DNA from: Pectobacterium araliae
GTDB taxonomy: Bacteria > Pseudomonadota > Gammaproteobacteria > Enterobacterales > Enterobacteriaceae
Assembly: GCF_037076465.1 (NCBI RefSeq)
Contig: NZ_AP028908.1
Location: 2,232,001 to 2,296,000 of the forward strand
Length of the DNA: 64,000 nucleotides
Reading direction: 5' to 3'
Shown here: piece after piece, positions 29,686 through 40,404 of the stretch
Numbering within the stretch: position 1 is the first letter of the stretch
How the letters are laid out: every line of letters starts with the position of its first letter
Program-made: the position numbers and the translations under genes
Notes under the pieces: generated by a model
What the model was told of the DNA's origin: nothing
Seen by the model: the letters and a program-made list of their open reading frames with translations, nothing else
The model's database searches: none

Positions 29686-31281
29686 CAGATTGATGACAAA
29701 GTCCTGGCCGTGAAGCCAGGATTTTGATCTAATAAGGTTAGTGCAAAAAACGGACTGACCGCCATGCTCAGAGAACCCTCCCCGCAGCAGTACCAGTTTG
29801 AAACCATCACCCTCGACGAACTTGTCCCAGAAGACCATCTGGTCCGTAAAATCGATGCTGCCATCAATTTTGAATTTATCCGCGATGCCGTTTCCCACCT
29901 CTATTGCCCCGATAACGGCAGGCCTGCTATCGACCCCGTTCGCCTGATTAAAATGATGCGGTTGGGCTACCTCTTCGGTGTCCCCTCTGAACGCCGTCTG
30001 GTCAAGGAAATCCAGGTCAATGTCGCTTACCGCTGGTTCCTGCGCATGGGCTTGACCGAGAAGGTCCCGGACGCCTCTACCCTTAGCCAGAACCGTATCC
30101 GTCGATTTAACGGCAGCGATGTCTTCCAGCAGATTTTTGACCATATCGTGTTACAGGCCCTGAGTCAGGGTATGGCAAACGGTCGTGTGCTCTACACCGA
30201 CAGCACCCACCTGAAAGCCGATGCCAACCCGCGCAAAGCCGTGAATGAACTGCGCCCTGAAGGGGTCAGTGAATACTTCACGCAACTGAATGACGCGGTG
30301 GAGGCCGACAGGAAACAACGCGAAAAAAAGCCGCTGCCCGCCGCAAGAAAAGCAACCCAAAACGACGCCGTTAAAAACACCAAAGTGAGCACCACCGACC
30401 CGGAAAGCGGCTTTATGCACCGGGACAACAAGCCGAAAGGCTTCTTCTATCTGGACCACCGCACAGTAGACGGAAAGCATGGCATCATCATGGATACCCA
30501 TGTGACACCAGGCAATGTGCACGACAGCCAGCCCTTTATCGGGCGACTCGAGCGGCAGGTAGAACGCTTCGGTCTGGAGCCGGTGGCGGTGGGCGTGGAC
30601 GCGGGTTACTTCACGGCGGCGGTGTGCCAGCTCACTCAGGAGATGGGTATCGCGTTGGTTCCGGGCTATCGCCGGCCACACAAGGGTCAGAACGCGTTCC
30701 AGAAGAAGCACTTCAGGTACGATGAGGAGCGCGATGTGTATGTGTGCCCGGCAGAGGAGTTACTGAACTACAGCACGACAGACCGTAACGGCTATCAACA
30801 TTACCGTTCAGACCCGACAGTGTGCCAACGGTGTGAGCAGAGACGGCAGTGTACGCAGAACAGCAAAGCGCAGAAAACGCTAACCCGGCACGTCTGGGAA
30901 GCATCGAAAGAGGAAGCCAACAGGTTACGGCTGACGAAATGGGGCAAAAAGATATACGCCCGGCGTAAAGAAACGGTGGAGAGAAGCTTCGCGGATGCGA
31001 AACAGCACCATGGTCATCGATATGCCCGGTTCCGTGGACTGTCGAAAGTACAGATGCAGTGCCTGCTTGCGGCCACAGCGCAAAATATGAAGAAGATGGC
31101 GCTGCTGGCGCTTCTTTATTGTCTTTATGTGTGGCTGAAAAGGTCTTGTGAAGGTCAATACGCCGCCTTGGGCAAGCAGAAAGCTCAAATGACGAGGTTG
31201 TGGAAAAATATCGCGATCGCGACCTGCGGTCGCTAAAAAAGAAGAACCCCACCTGAAAAAGTGGGGTTAGTCAGCAGTCTG
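29686..31281 (+). mobile_element. IS1182-like insertion sequence, complete (1596 bases)
   Basis: Terminal inverted repeats begin CAGATTGATGAC at the left and (reverse strand) CAGACTGCTGAC at the right, 14 of 19 matching. A 19-base target duplication (29667-29685 and 31282-31300) consists of the cysB terminator hairpin itself. It carries one 490-residue DDE transposase. IS1182-family members are known to favour palindromic targets and duplicate them. A partial inverted copy lies at 1-596. Confidence 0.95.
29764..31236 (+). CDS. IS1182-family transposase
   Basis: A 490-residue DDE transposase. An N-terminal domain (MLREPSPQQYQFETITLDEL...) is followed by the catalytic core: the first Asp in LYTDSTHLKADANPRK (about residue 140), the second in VGVDAGYFTAAV (~275), and the Glu in ARRKETVERSFADAKQHHG (~400). 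A Cys-rich segment (CPAEELL, CQRCEQRRQCTQ) lies before the Glu. The frame is intact. It reads in the same direction as cysB. Confidence 0.95.
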   Translation: MLREPSPQQYQFETITLDELVPEDHLVRKIDAAINFEFIRDAVSHLYCPDNGRPAIDPVRLIKMMRLGYLFGVPSERRLVKEIQVNVAYRWFLRMGLTEKVPDASTLSQNRIRRFNGSDVFQQIFDHIVLQALSQGMANGRVLYTDSTHLKADANPRKAVNELRPEGVSEYFTQLNDAVEADRKQREKKPLPAARKATQNDAVKNTKVSTTDPESGFMHRDNKPKGFFYLDHRTVDGKHGIIMDTHVTPGNVHDSQPFIGRLERQVERFGLEPVAVGVDAGYFTAAVCQLTQEMGIALVPGYRRPHKGQNAFQKKHFRYDEERDVYVCPAEELLNYSTTDRNGYQHYRSDPTVCQRCEQRRQCTQNSKAQKTLTRHVWEASKEEANRLRLTKWGKKIYARRKETVERSFADAKQHHGHRYARFRGLSKVQMQCLLAATAQNMKKMALLALLYCLYVWLKRSCEGQYAALGKQKAQMTRLWKNIAIATCGR

Positions 31282-31304
31282 AGCCAGACAGTGTCTGGCT
31301 TTTT
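31282..31304 (+). terminator. cysB hairpin, distal copy with T-tract
   Basis: This is the second copy of the AGCCAGACAGTGTCTGGCT palindrome, here followed by TTTT (31301-31304). It is the original T-tract end of the cysB terminator, moved 1.6 kb away by the IS. Confidence 0.85.
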
Positions 31305-31379
31305 GTCATCTCGCTATCCTTTAACGCTTCACCAATAACACGCCACTCTATCATTTGCGTGACGTGTTTCGGCTCGTTA

Positions 31380-32790
31380 TCAGGCGGAGGCTGTGGTGGT
31401 TACTGCATCCATAGGTTCGTCGGCGACATCCTGGGTCATTTGCGTCAATTTCGGTGCAGTCAACAGCATCAGAACGGCGATAATCCCCGTTACGATGCCA
31501 ATCTGCATGAAGACATTACTATAAATCTCAAATGAAGCCCATCAAACGCTGTGGTACCAACTGAGCGACCATCGCTAGACCCAGACCGGAAATCATTAAC
31601 TCTCCGATGCTTTGCAACCCATAGCAGAGGATCAGCCAGTTGACGGAAACAGTACCTTGTTCGTTGGCCATGCTTGCACCCCACGGCAGTACCAGAAACG
31701 CGCCGGAGCACAGCACCATACCAATCGCAAACTTGTGCGCCATTGGCAGATGGTCACCCAATTTGTTGTAAAACGCAGCCAGAATTGGGCTGGCAAGCAT
31801 GATCCAGAACGGATTGAGCGCCTGATACTGTTCCGGCTCAAAGGTAAAACCTAAAATTGAGTGTTCAACGTTGCGGATAGCAAAGAAGTTCAACGAGGTT
31901 GGCATCTGGTTATATAACACAAAGAAGACAACCGCTTCTAACATGAGTAGAAGTGCCACGATCATTTTCCGGCGTTGAGCACCGTTAACCGCATAGATCT
32001 CTTTGGTGAAAATAGCGACGACGACCAGCGAAATCAGCGTCAGAATCCAACGAGCGATGTCCTGATTATGTAACAGCCAGGTCGATAGTATGACTAGCGC
32101 GACAATACCGACGAGGGTCATTGCCAGCTTTGACAAATTGATCGGTTGGAAATCAACATGAGAACCGTGCGCACTGACCCATTTACGGCAGAACATGAAG
32201 TTAACCAGTGTCAGAATCATACCGACCACGCTCAAGGAAAAGGCAACACTCCAGCCATAGTGGGCTGCTAGCCAGGGTGTTGCCAGCATTGAGAAGAAGG
32301 AACCGATGTTCACCGACATGTAGTACATGGTGAAGGCACCGTCCAGACGGGGGTCATCTTTCTCATAGCAGGTAGATAACAGGGCTGATGGGTTTGCTTT
32401 AAACAGCCCGCTACCGACGGCGATGGTTGCCATGCCGATATACACCCACATTACGCTGTGGCCGGAGTAGGCAATCATGGTGTATCCAAATGCCAGCACA
32501 ATGGCACCCAGCACGATCACACGCTTGGTGCCGAGGACTTTGTCACCCAACCAGCCACCAATGGCGACGAAACCGTATACCAACGCGCTGAACGAAGAGA
32601 AAAGGGTGATGGAGTCGGTTTCCGACATGCCCAGCATTTTGACCAGATAGACCGCCATAATGCCTTGCAGACCGTAGTAACCAAAGCGCTCCCACAGCTC
32701 GATGCTAAAGATGAGATAAAACGCTTTTGGTTGTTTGAAGGCGTTCATGCTGATGCTTTCGGTGGATTCGTTGTTGTTTGCTGTTGACAC
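31380..32790 (-). pseudogene. dtpA: Dipeptide/tripeptide permease DtpA, truncated by internal deletion
   Basis: The protein matches E. coli DtpA (TppB; POT family proton-coupled di/tripeptide importer) from the GTG start at 32790 (AGAGG upstream) through QRLMGFI, including the POT signature [21 protein letters not shown] stop at 31528 follows at residue 420. The rest resumes in another frame: [12 protein letters not shown] then [16 protein letters not shown], ending at 31380. Comparison with the 500-residue E. coli protein suggests loss of about 100 bases (around 34 codons, out of frame), removing the penultimate membrane helix. Function is probably lost. Confidence 0.88.
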
Positions 32791-33438
32791 AAAAACCTCT
32801 GATTTTACACATCTCGTTTTTTCTAACGAGAAAATAACAAGAGTGAAACAGTGAAACTGCAACCTCTTTTGGTTGTTATGGGAAGGAAAAACGGCGTTAT
32901 ATTGACGTTATTTTATGGATAGACAAGCTTTTTGACATGTTTCGTTACAAGTGGATTTTGTAGTGGAATAAAACCATAAATTAAATGTTATGCAGAGTTT
33001 AATTTCATAACTTGCTTTTGCTTAAAATTATTATCTCGATTTTTCATATTTATTTTTTACTAAAGTGATATAGTCTGCCTTTTACTTAAAATAAAGAAAA
33101 TATCATTAACTATGAATGAATATTAGGTTTAATATTTTGCATATTACTAAATATGCAGTGAGTATAAAAATTGCTCAATGACAAGTAATAAGATAAAACC
33201 CGATATAATAACGATGCGTGACTTTCAATCACTAAATTTCCTATTAAAAATAACTTATTAGCCTTAAATAGTGGTTACTTGTACTTTTATACAGGCTTTT
33301 TAATAGAGGAATACGCTACAACACATCGAATAAACAGTCAGAGTACAGCGTTGCCTGAGCAGTAAAATGCAGAGAACATACGGATCACGCCGATAGTGGG
33401 AGAGCGAAAGGCGAGGCTGAAGGGATGATTGAAAGAAA
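32791..33438. other. AT-rich gap between dtpA and nth
   Basis: About 650 bases with no credible ORF in either strand. Roughly 32930-33300 is notably AT-rich. It contains the dtpA upstream region; I could not assign promoters or operators by eye. Confidence 0.5.
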
Positions 33439-33456
33439 GGTCTGGTGCGCCAGACC
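33431..33456 (-). terminator. Terminator of the rsx-nth operon
   Basis: On the minus strand GGTCTGG-CGCA-CCAGACC (33456-33439) is followed by TTTCTTTC. It lies 8 bases after the nth stop, closing the rsxABCDGE-nth transcript. Confidence 0.8.
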
Positions 33457-33464
33457 ACAACCGA

Positions 33465-34100
33465 TTAGGCGTCGATCTTCTCGCCAAATTCACACAAATC
33501 TTCAATCAGGCAGGAGCCACAGCGTGGTTTGCGAGCGATGCAGGTGTAACGGCCATGCAGGATTAACCAGTGATGGCAGTCGACTTTAAATGCTGCCGGG
33601 ACGACTTTCAGCAGTTTTTCCTCTACCTGTTCGACATTTTTACCCGGTGCGAATCCTGTCCGGTTACTGACGCGAAAGATGTGGGTATCAACCGCAATCG
33701 TCGGCCAGCCAAATGCGGTATTCAAAACCACGTTTGCTGTTTTTCGTCCTACACCAGGTAGGGCTTCCAACGCAGCGCGATCTTCGGGAACCTGTCCCTG
33801 ATGCTTTTCCAGCAACAAACGGCAGGTCTTGATGATGTTCTCCGCTTTGCTGTTAAACAGGCCGATTGTCTTGATGTAGCCTTTCACGCCGTCAACACCG
33901 AGTTCAAGTAAGGTTTCGGGCGTATTGGCGACAGGGTAGAGCTTTGCGGTTGCTTTGTTGACGCTGACATCGGTTGCTTGTGCGGAAAGCAGTACCGCGA
34001 TCAGCAGCTCAAATGGGGTGTTGAAATTTAACTCAGTCGTTGGATGGGGATTGTTGTCGCGTAAACGCGTTAAGATCTCAACCCGTTTGGCTTTGTTCAC
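33465..34100 (-). CDS. nth: Endonuclease III
   Basis: DNA glycosylase/AP lyase that removes oxidised pyrimidines. The 211-residue protein shows the helix-hairpin-helix [21 protein letters not shown] with the catalytic Lys (~120), the Asp in [14 protein letters not shown] (~138), and the C-terminal [4Fe-4S] motif ([17 protein letters not shown]). It overlaps rsxE by 4 bases (ATGA) and is the last gene of the operon, the same arrangement as in E. coli. Confidence 0.97.
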   Translation of the reverse strand: MNKAKRVEILTRLRDNNPHPTTELNFNTPFELLIAVLLSAQATDVSVNKATAKLYPVANTPETLLELGVDGVKGYIKTIGLFNSKAENIIKTCRLLLEKHQGQVPEDRAALEALPGVGRKTANVVLNTAFGWPTIAVDTHIFRVSNRTGFAPGKNVEQVEEKLLKVVPAAFKVDCHHWLILHGRYTCIARKPRCGSCLIEDLCEFGEKIDA

Positions 34101-34804
34101 AGTGCCTCCTCGACGGCATCGGTTGCGGGTGCCATTTTCCCTTCGGCGGCAACTGCACGGGCTCGGCGTTGTTTCATTTTCTCATCGATCAAATACTTCA
34201 CAGCCAGTAACAGTCCCAGACCGATAAACGCGCCCGGTGGCAGCATTGCCAGCAGGAAAGGGGAATCAAGGTGGACAACCTCAATGCGGAGAATCTTAGC
34301 CCAACTCCCTAGCAGCAAATCCGCGCCGTCGAATAGCGTGCCGTTACCCAGAATTTCACGTAAAGAACCGAGTACCACCAGTGCGCTGGTCGCTCCTAAA
34401 CCCATCGCCAGACCGTCAATGGCGGAAGGGAAAACCGCATTCTTGGAGGCAAAGGCTTCTGCCCGACCGATAACGATACAGTTCGTCACGATCAGCGGAA
34501 TAAAAATCCCCAGCGACTGGTATAAACCATAGGCATAGGCGTTGATCAACATCTGCACGGTGCTGACGACAGAAGCAATGATCATGACGTAAATGGGAAT
34601 ACGGATTTCCGCCGGCACCCACCGGCGCAGCGCAGAGACAGCCATGTTGGTACAGGTGAGAACCAGTGTCGTTGCCAGCCCGAGCCCCAGCGCATTAGTC
34701 GCAGTAGATGACACCGCTAGCAAGGGGCAAAGACCCAGCAGTTGAACCAGTGCCGAGTTGTTCTTCCATAACCCGTCGATGAAAAGCGCTTTGGTTTGAC
34801 TCAT
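34097..34804 (-). CDS. rsxE: Electron transport complex subunit RsxE
   Basis: Integral membrane subunit of the Rsx/Rnf complex. The 235-residue protein has about six hydrophobic helices and the conserved [21 protein letters not shown] near the N terminus, resembling RsxA. It overlaps rsxG and nth by 4 bases each, so translation is coupled. Confidence 0.96.
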   Translation of the reverse strand: MSQTKALFIDGLWKNNSALVQLLGLCPLLAVSSTATNALGLGLATTLVLTCTNMAVSALRRWVPAEIRIPIYVMIIASVVSTVQMLINAYAYGLYQSLGIFIPLIVTNCIVIGRAEAFASKNAVFPSAIDGLAMGLGATSALVVLGSLREILGNGTLFDGADLLLGSWAKILRIEVVHLDSPFLLAMLPPGAFIGLGLLLAVKYLIDEKMKQRRARAVAAEGKMAPATDAVEEAL

Positions 34805-35430
34805 TGATTCTCTCCACAGGCGGACAGCGTGTTGATTTGTGGCGGCAGTGTTTGCAGATAAAGCGCGCTGCGTTTGACGCTGTTAATCACGGCGCGTGGC
34901 GTAATGGTTGCGCCAGTAAACTGATCAAACATTCCGCCTTCTTTCTTCACCGCCCAGCGAGTGTCATGCTCGCCTTGTACCATTAGCCCATTAAACCGCG
35001 TGATCCAGTCAGAAATTCGCACTTCGATTTTATCACCCAGCCCCGGCGTTTCATGATGCTCAGTGACGCGGACGCCGAGTACCTTGCCGTGAAAATCAGC
35101 CCCGACCAGCAGTTGAATAGCACCAGAATAGCCATCCGGCGCGGTACTTTCCAGTGCAGCGGCAACGGGCTCACCGTTCTGACGGGCGATGAAAACACGG
35201 TGCGGTGCTGACGATCCTAATGCTGCATTAGTGACAACGTAACATTCTTTCTGAATGTCGCTGTTGTATAACTCGGCGGGAACCACCTGATCCAACAACA
35301 TTTTTTGCTGCAACATCGCCTGATGGGAGATCGTCGGTTCCGTCAGCATATTCACCACGGCAGTGACAGCAGTGGTAGCGGCTGCAAACAGCGCTAGTGT
35401 TGTCGCATGGCGACGCATTGTCGTCATCAT
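34801..35430 (-). CDS. rsxG: Electron transport complex subunit RsxG
   Basis: A membrane-anchored periplasmic FMN-binding subunit of the Rsx complex. The 209-residue protein has one N-terminal membrane helix (~8-27) and an FMN-binding domain with [14 protein letters not shown] near residue 175, where the Thr of the S/TGAT motif carries covalently bound FMN in the family. It lies 10 bases after rsxD and overlaps rsxE by 4. Confidence 0.96.
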   Translation of the reverse strand: MMTTMRRHATTLALFAAATTAVTAVVNMLTEPTISHQAMLQQKMLLDQVVPAELYNSDIQKECYVVTNAALGSSAPHRVFIARQNGEPVAAALESTAPDGYSGAIQLLVGADFHGKVLGVRVTEHHETPGLGDKIEVRISDWITRFNGLMVQGEHDTRWAVKKEGGMFDQFTGATITPRAVINSVKRSALYLQTLPPQINTLSACGENQ

Positions 35431-35440
35431 GGGCGTCTCC

Positions 35441-36496
35441 TCAACGGTGGTGGCCGTAAGCGCGTGGCTTGGTGTAATAGTCGATCAGCGGCACGGTGAT
35501 ATTTGCCAACAGAACGGCAAAGGCTACGCCGTCCGGATAGCCGCCGTAGGTGCGAATTAGCCAGACCAGTAACCCAATCAGCGCCCCGAAAATCAGACGG
35601 CCACGGTTCGTCGTTGATGCGGTGACCGGATCGGTCGCGATGAAAAATGCGCCAAGCATGGTGGCACCGGATAATAGATGCAACATCGGTGGAGCAAATT
35701 TCTCCGGCGCAATGATCCAACTCAGCGAGGCACAGAACATCAGCGATAGCAGGAAACTGACCGGAATATGCCAGCGAATGGTGCCACGTAGCAATAAGAA
35801 CAACCCGCCGATGAGAAAACCGAGATTAACCCACTGCCAGCCAATACCAGATAGCGATTGGGCAAACATCGGCTGTTGCAGAATGTCCTGCGGTGTTTGA
35901 CCAGAGCGGAGGCTGGTTTTAAACGTATCCAGCGGGGTGGCCTGGCTCACGCCATCAACGTTATGCATCAACTGCTGCATGGTGTATCCGTCGGGCGAGT
36001 GTCCGGTAAAAATGATGCTTAGCGCATCATGGAAATTGAGCGGGATGGTTTGCAGCGGCGTGGGTGGCAGCCAGCTCGTCATCTGAACCGGGAAAGAGAT
36101 CAACAGCACCACATAGCCAATCATCGCCGGGTTAAAGGGGTTTTGCCCCAATCCGCCATACAGTTGTTTGGCGATAATAATAGCGAAGACGGTTGCCATC
36201 ACCACCATCCACCACGGAGCAAGCGGCGGCAGGCTGATACCAAGCAGCACTGCGGTCAATAAGGCCGAATTGTCCGCCAGCGTGGTGCGTACTGCAAATT
36301 TTCTCAGTGACAGTGTCACAGCTTCCGCAATCAGCGCGGTGGCCGACGCCAGCCCGACCTGAATCAGATTACCGTAACCAAAGAAATAAACCTGCGCCAG
36401 CATGCCCGGCAGACAGGCCAGAATAACCAACAGCATGATGCGCTGTGTGCGCTGTTGGTTATGTGTGAATGGTGAACTCGCAATTCTAAAAGCCAT
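35441..36496 (-). CDS. rsxD: Electron transport complex subunit RsxD
   Basis: Polytopic membrane subunit carrying a covalent FMN. The 351-residue protein has about nine hydrophobic helices and the [19 protein letters not shown] segment with the FMN-linking Thr. It starts immediately after the rsxC stop with no gap, and rsxG follows. Confidence 0.96.
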   Translation of the reverse strand: MAFRIASSPFTHNQQRTQRIMLLVILACLPGMLAQVYFFGYGNLIQVGLASATALIAEAVTLSLRKFAVRTTLADNSALLTAVLLGISLPPLAPWWMVVMATVFAIIIAKQLYGGLGQNPFNPAMIGYVVLLISFPVQMTSWLPPTPLQTIPLNFHDALSIIFTGHSPDGYTMQQLMHNVDGVSQATPLDTFKTSLRSGQTPQDILQQPMFAQSLSGIGWQWVNLGFLIGGLFLLLRGTIRWHIPVSFLLSLMFCASLSWIIAPEKFAPPMLHLLSGATMLGAFFIATDPVTASTTNRGRLIFGALIGLLVWLIRTYGGYPDGVAFAVLLANITVPLIDYYTKPRAYGHHR

Positions 36497-38548
36497 TTAT
36501 TCCTCTTGATATGACGATGCCTGCGCGGCTTTACGGGCTTTAACGCGAGCGATAGCGGCGGCAACGGCGGCCTTACGTGGATCTTCCGGCTCTTGTGCTT
36601 CAACGACGGCGACGGTTTCCATTGCTGATTTAGGAACCGGTGATGATACCGGTTCTGTCGTAATTACTTCGGATTGCTGCGCGGCTTTACGGGCTTTAAC
36701 GCGAGCGATAGCGGCGGCAACGGCGGCCTTACGTGGATCTTCCGGCTCTTGTGCTTCAATGACGGCGACGGTTTCCACTACTGATTTAGGAACCGGTGAT
36801 GATACCGGTTCTGTCGTAATTACTTCGGATTGCTGCGCGGCTTTACGGGCTTTAACCCGCGCAAGAGCCGCAGCTACGGCGGCTTTACGTGGGTCAAGCT
36901 CGGCAGGTGTCTCCTGCTGCGCCTGTTTTTCACGTACTGCTGCTTTACGCGCGGTACGCGCGGCGATAGCTGCACGGTTATCCGGCTGTGCATCAGGAAT
37001 TATCTCGATAGGAGAACCGATTTCGGCGGCGGCGGTTTGCTTACGGCGTACGCGCTCTAGTGCGGCCTGAACCGCATCTTTATCCGTGGTGGATACGCCA
37101 GCCGCCGCCTGTTTATGGCGCAACTCGCGCGCGGTTTTTTCCCGCTCCAGACGAGCTTGTTTGGCATCAAAACGTACTTTGGCCTGTGCGGCACGCTGTG
37201 CGTCTTCGTCGATGGCGCGAATTTCGGCTTTTTCCTGACGATAGTATTGCACCAGCGGAATATTGCTGGGGCAGACGTAAGCACAGGCACCGCACTCGAT
37301 ACAATCGAACAGATGGTGATTGCGGGCTTTTTCGTGTTCCTGCCCGCGGCTGAACCAGTAAAGCTGTTGTGGCAGGAGACCCGCCGGACAGGCATCGGCA
37401 CATTGGCTACAGCGAATACAGGACTGTTCTTCTGCCACTGGCTCCATTTCTGCATGTGACGGCGCGAGCAGGCAGTTGCTAATTTTGACGATGGGGACAT
37501 CCAGCGACGGCAGCGTAAAGCCCATCAGCGGCCCGCCCATCACCACCATCGGCTGCTTATTAACATGGAAGCCACCCTGTTTGAGCAGGTGGCGAACGGG
37601 CGTCCCTAACCGCGCCCATACGTTACCGGGCTGGCGCAAGGCTTCGCCTGTCAGCGTCACCACACGCTCAGTGAGCGGCTCGCCGTCGATCACGGCGCGT
37701 TTGATGGCGAACGCCGTACCGACGTTTTGCATTAACACGCCAATCGCAGCGGAGTGTTTGCCGAACGGGACTTCCTTGCCAGTCAGAATCTTGGTGAGCT
37801 GCTTGGCACCCCCTGACGGATACTTGGTAGGGATGACGCGCAACTGTATGTCGCTGCGTTTACCCACGGCCATCCGCAGGGCGCTAATGGCTTCCGGTTT
37901 GTTATCTTCAACGCCAATCAAAATGCGTTTTGGCTGCAACAGGAATGACAAAATCTCGACGCCCTGAATAATCTCTTCTGCGCATTCCTGCATGAGTCGA
38001 TCGTCGGCGGTGATGTAGGGCTCGCATTCTGCACCGTTGATAATCAGGGTTTCAATCCCGCGCATCCCGCCCTGTAATTTTGCTGCGGTCGGGAAACCTG
38101 CACCGCCCAAACCCGCAATGCCAGCCTGATGGAGATGGGCAAGCAGGGTATCGACGCTTTGCGCCCGGTAATCCGCATAGGTCTGACGCTCGCACCAGCG
38201 ATCTTCACCGTCTGGTATGATAATGATACTGAGTTCTGACAGCCCAGAGGGATGCGCCGTCGTGTGTTGGCGGATCGCGTTCACCGTTCCTGATGTCGGC
38301 GCGTGAACGGGCAATGTCCGGCCTTTTCCCCGCGTCAATGGCTGACCGCGCAGGACTTTATCGCCGACGCTGACGCAGATCTCGCCTTCCGGCCCAAGAT
38401 GCTGCTTGAGCGGAATAATGAACTGTTCTGGCAATGGGATCTGGCGCAGTGGCGTCTGGCTGGACTGCGTCTTCATTTCCGGCGGATGAATGCCTCCGTC
38501 GAAATCCCAGATCCTGTCTTTTTTAAAGGCGGAAAACAGCTTAAGCAT
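36497..38548 (-). CDS. rsxC: Electron transport complex subunit RsxC
   Basis: Peripheral NADH-side subunit of the Rsx complex. The 683-residue protein has a flavin/NADH-type domain ([15 protein letters not shown] near residue 133; [14 protein letters not shown]) and two [4Fe-4S] motifs ([24 protein letters not shown], about 375-425). The C-terminal third is a charged Ala/Lys/Arg-rich coiled region with tandem [22 protein letters not shown] repeats. RsxC tail length is known to vary between enterobacteria. It overlaps rsxB by 8 bases. Confidence 0.96.
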   Translation of the reverse strand: MLKLFSAFKKDRIWDFDGGIHPPEMKTQSSQTPLRQIPLPEQFIIPLKQHLGPEGEICVSVGDKVLRGQPLTRGKGRTLPVHAPTSGTVNAIRQHTTAHPSGLSELSIIIIPDGEDRWCERQTYADYRAQSVDTLLAHLHQAGIAGLGGAGFPTAAKLQGGMRGIETLIINGAECEPYITADDRLMQECAEEIIQGVEILSFLLQPKRILIGVEDNKPEAISALRMAVGKRSDIQLRVIPTKYPSGGAKQLTKILTGKEVPFGKHSAAIGVLMQNVGTAFAIKRAVIDGEPLTERVVTLTGEALRQPGNVWARLGTPVRHLLKQGGFHVNKQPMVVMGGPLMGFTLPSLDVPIVKISNCLLAPSHAEMEPVAEEQSCIRCSQCADACPAGLLPQQLYWFSRGQEHEKARNHHLFDCIECGACAYVCPSNIPLVQYYRQEKAEIRAIDEDAQRAAQAKVRFDAKQARLEREKTARELRHKQAAAGVSTTDKDAVQAALERVRRKQTAAAEIGSPIEIIPDAQPDNRAAIAARTARKAAVREKQAQQETPAELDPRKAAVAAALARVKARKAAQQSEVITTEPVSSPVPKSVVETVAVIEAQEPEDPRKAAVAAAIARVKARKAAQQSEVITTEPVSSPVPKSAMETVAVVEAQEPEDPRKAAVAAAIARVKARKAAQASSYQEE
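36521..36862. repeat. 156-base tandem repeat in rsxC
   Basis: Three units begin at 36521, 36677 and 36833 with an exact 156-base (52-codon) period. The first two are almost identical, differing by a few bases (for example CAACGACGG against CAATGACGG). The third is partial and more diverged. The frame is kept, so copy-number change adds or removes 52 residues from the RsxC tail. Confidence 0.93.
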
Positions 38549-39119
38549 GGCGTTCTACTTGAATAACGCGTACTGGAATCGTATCGAGATCCCATTTCCA
38601 GTTAGCGGGAGTCGGAGCGATGGGGCGTAATTCGATACAGTCCGTCGGGCAAGGGGAGACGCAGAGATCGCAGCCGGTGCACAAATCGCTGACGACGGTG
38701 TGTACTGCTTTGGTACTGCCGATGATGGCATCAACCGGGCACGCCTGAATGCACTTGGTACAGCCGATGCAGTTGCTTTCATCGATCCAGGCGACGTGGC
38801 GAGCAGGGGATTGAACGTCAGCATCGCCCTCCAGTGGCTGCGGATCGACGTTGAGCTTTTGAGCCAGTTTCAGCATCATCGCTTCGCCGCCAGGGCCGCA
38901 TTTATTAATATTTTCGCCGTTCAACGCGACCGCTTCGGCGTAAGGACGGCAGCCGGGGTAACCGCACTGGCCACACTGGCTTTGTGGCAGCATGGCTTCG
39001 ACTTCTTCCACGATCGGATCGTTTTCGACTTCAAATCGACGGGAGGCGTAGCCGAGCACCAGACCGAATGCCAGCGCGAGTGCGCTTAATGCCGCAATGG
39101 CGATCCAGATAGCGGTCAT
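38541..39119 (-). CDS. rsxB: Electron transport complex subunit RsxB
   Basis: An iron-sulfur subunit anchored by an N-terminal membrane helix (residues ~3-25). The 192-residue protein contains a Cys motif of the RnfB type (CGQCGYPGC) and two ferredoxin-type [4Fe-4S] clusters ([12 protein letters not shown] and [12 protein letters not shown]). It overlaps rsxA by one base and rsxC by eight. Confidence 0.97.
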   Translation of the reverse strand: MTAIWIAIAALSALALAFGLVLGYASRRFEVENDPIVEEVEAMLPQSQCGQCGYPGCRPYAEAVALNGENINKCGPGGEAMMLKLAQKLNVDPQPLEGDADVQSPARHVAWIDESNCIGCTKCIQACPVDAIIGSTKAVHTVVSDLCTGCDLCVSPCPTDCIELRPIAPTPANWKWDLDTIPVRVIQVERHA

Positions 39120-39700
39120 CAGAATTTCACCAGTCCGGTAAAGCCCATAAACGCCAGCGACATCAGGCCCGCGGTGATCAACGCGATAGACGAACCGCGG
39201 AAGGGGGCTGGAATATCCGATACGGCGAGACGTTCCCGAATGGCGGCAAAGAGCACCATCACCAGCGAGAAGCCCGCAGCGCCGCCGAAGCCATAAATCG
39301 TCGATTGCAGAAAACCGTGTGACAGGTTGATGTTAAGCAAGACAACACCCAGCACGGCACAGTTGGTCGTAATCAACGGCAGGAAAATCCCCAGCAGGCG
39401 GTATAGCTCAGGGCTGACTTTGCGCACGAACATCTCGGAGAACTGTACCACCACGGCGAGCACCAGAATAAACGCCATGGTGCGCAAATAGAGGATATCG
39501 AGCGGAACGAGAATAAATTCGTTGATCAGCCAGGAAAACATGGAGCCCAGCGTCATCACGAACGTGGTTGCCATTCCCATGCCAATCGCCGTCTCCAGCT
39601 TTTTGGACACCCCCATAAAGGGGCATAGCCCAAGAAACTTCACTAAGACGAAATTATTTACCAGAAGGATGCTAACAAAGAGCAATGCGTATTCGGTCAT
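39119..39700 (-). CDS. rsxA: Electron transport complex subunit RsxA
   Basis: First gene of the rsx operon. The 193-residue polytopic membrane protein begins [20 protein letters not shown] and has six hydrophobic helices. In E. coli the RsxABCDGE complex, with RseC, reduces SoxR and so turns off the SoxRS response. The ATG at 39700 is taken from family alignment; 22 codons upstream are open but not conserved. Confidence 0.96.
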   Translation of the reverse strand: MTEYALLFVSILLVNNFVLVKFLGLCPFMGVSKKLETAIGMGMATTFVMTLGSMFSWLINEFILVPLDILYLRTMAFILVLAVVVQFSEMFVRKVSPELYRLLGIFLPLITTNCAVLGVVLLNINLSHGFLQSTIYGFGGAAGFSLVMVLFAAIRERLAVSDIPAPFRGSSIALITAGLMSLAFMGFTGLVKF

Positions 39701-39829
39701 TACGGTGCCTACAAAACAAAACCGGACTATTATCAGGTATTGTTGGGTTTTCGACAACATACCCAAAGTAGGGTTATCGCCATTCCCTTCGAGAAGCGGG
39801 TGGTTAGGTTCTCTGAAGTAAGAAGAACG

Positions 39830-39877
39830 CCGGGCTATCAGACAGTAACGCGCAAGGCGTTCTGCGTCATAGCCCGG
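39830..39877. other. Inverted repeat between cnu and rsxA
   Basis: CCGGGCTAT (39830-39838) pairs with ATAGCCCGG (39869-39877), and an inner AGAACGCC/GGCGTTCT pair overlaps it, so alternative hairpins are possible. It lies downstream of cnu on the minus strand and may end that transcript, though no T-tract is present. Confidence 0.4.
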
Positions 39878-39926
39878 TAGGAAATTATTGCATAATTATT
39901 CTTTTTTCGCAGATAACCGTTTATCA

Positions 39927-40142
39927 CTACAGAACATAACGCCAGACGGATTTGGGCACGCAGCCGATATCGAATAAGCGTCCGCCGGATGCTAATTCAG
40001 CTCGCCGATGGTCCGCAGCACGATACATGTTGATGATTTCCTGACTCTCTGTCAGAGAATAGTTGAGGTGATCAAAGAGTTTTTCCAGACTTTCTGTTGA
40101 ACTGACTTTCCTGAATTTGAGCAAATAATCATGAACGGTCAT
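39927..40142 (-). CDS. cnu: Cnu (YdgT), Hha-family nucleoid-associated regulator
   Basis: A 71-residue helical protein (begins [20 protein letters not shown], ends KSVWRYVL) closely matching E. coli Cnu/YdgT. Hha-family proteins bind H-NS and strengthen silencing of horizontally acquired genes; Cnu was also reported to bind oriC. The conserved [12 protein letters not shown] is present. It lies upstream of rsxA, the same neighbourhood as in E. coli. Confidence 0.95.
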   Translation of the reverse strand: MTVHDYLLKFRKVSSTESLEKLFDHLNYSLTESQEIINMYRAADHRRAELASGGRLFDIGCVPKSVWRYVL

Positions 40143-40350
40143 GGTAAATTGGTCTGATAGTTATGTGGTTGAGATGACTAAGTATATTCAAGCGAGGAAG
40201 CCTGTCTAGAGGGGGATGTAAAAAGTACGCTTATTTTTCAATAACAAACGAATGGACATAAAAAATAACAGATTGACAGAAAAATAAAACGGTTTTTAAG
40301 GCTGAGGGGATGACACATCAGTGATGTAGGAACGATGAATGCCTATAAAG

Positions 40351-40393
40351 GAGCAGATTGTCTACGAATGAAAGAACCATAGACAACCTGCTC
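40351..40393 (-). terminator. Probable araBA terminator
   Basis: GAGCAGATTGTCTA (40351-40364) pairs, with one mismatch, with TAGACAACCTGCTC (40380-40393). It begins 12 bases after the araA stop. The following minus-strand sequence is only modestly T-rich. Confidence 0.6.
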
Positions 40394-40404
40394 AACGCGT
40401 GAAC

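Noticed and set aside
30151..30711. 186-codon frame antisense to the transposase
   Set aside because: Shadow frame; the DDE transposase on the plus strand explains the sequence.
33300..33330. Second Ter site (CGCTACAACACATC)
   Set aside because: Too many mismatches to the Ter core AGTATGTTGTAACTAAA, including key positions.
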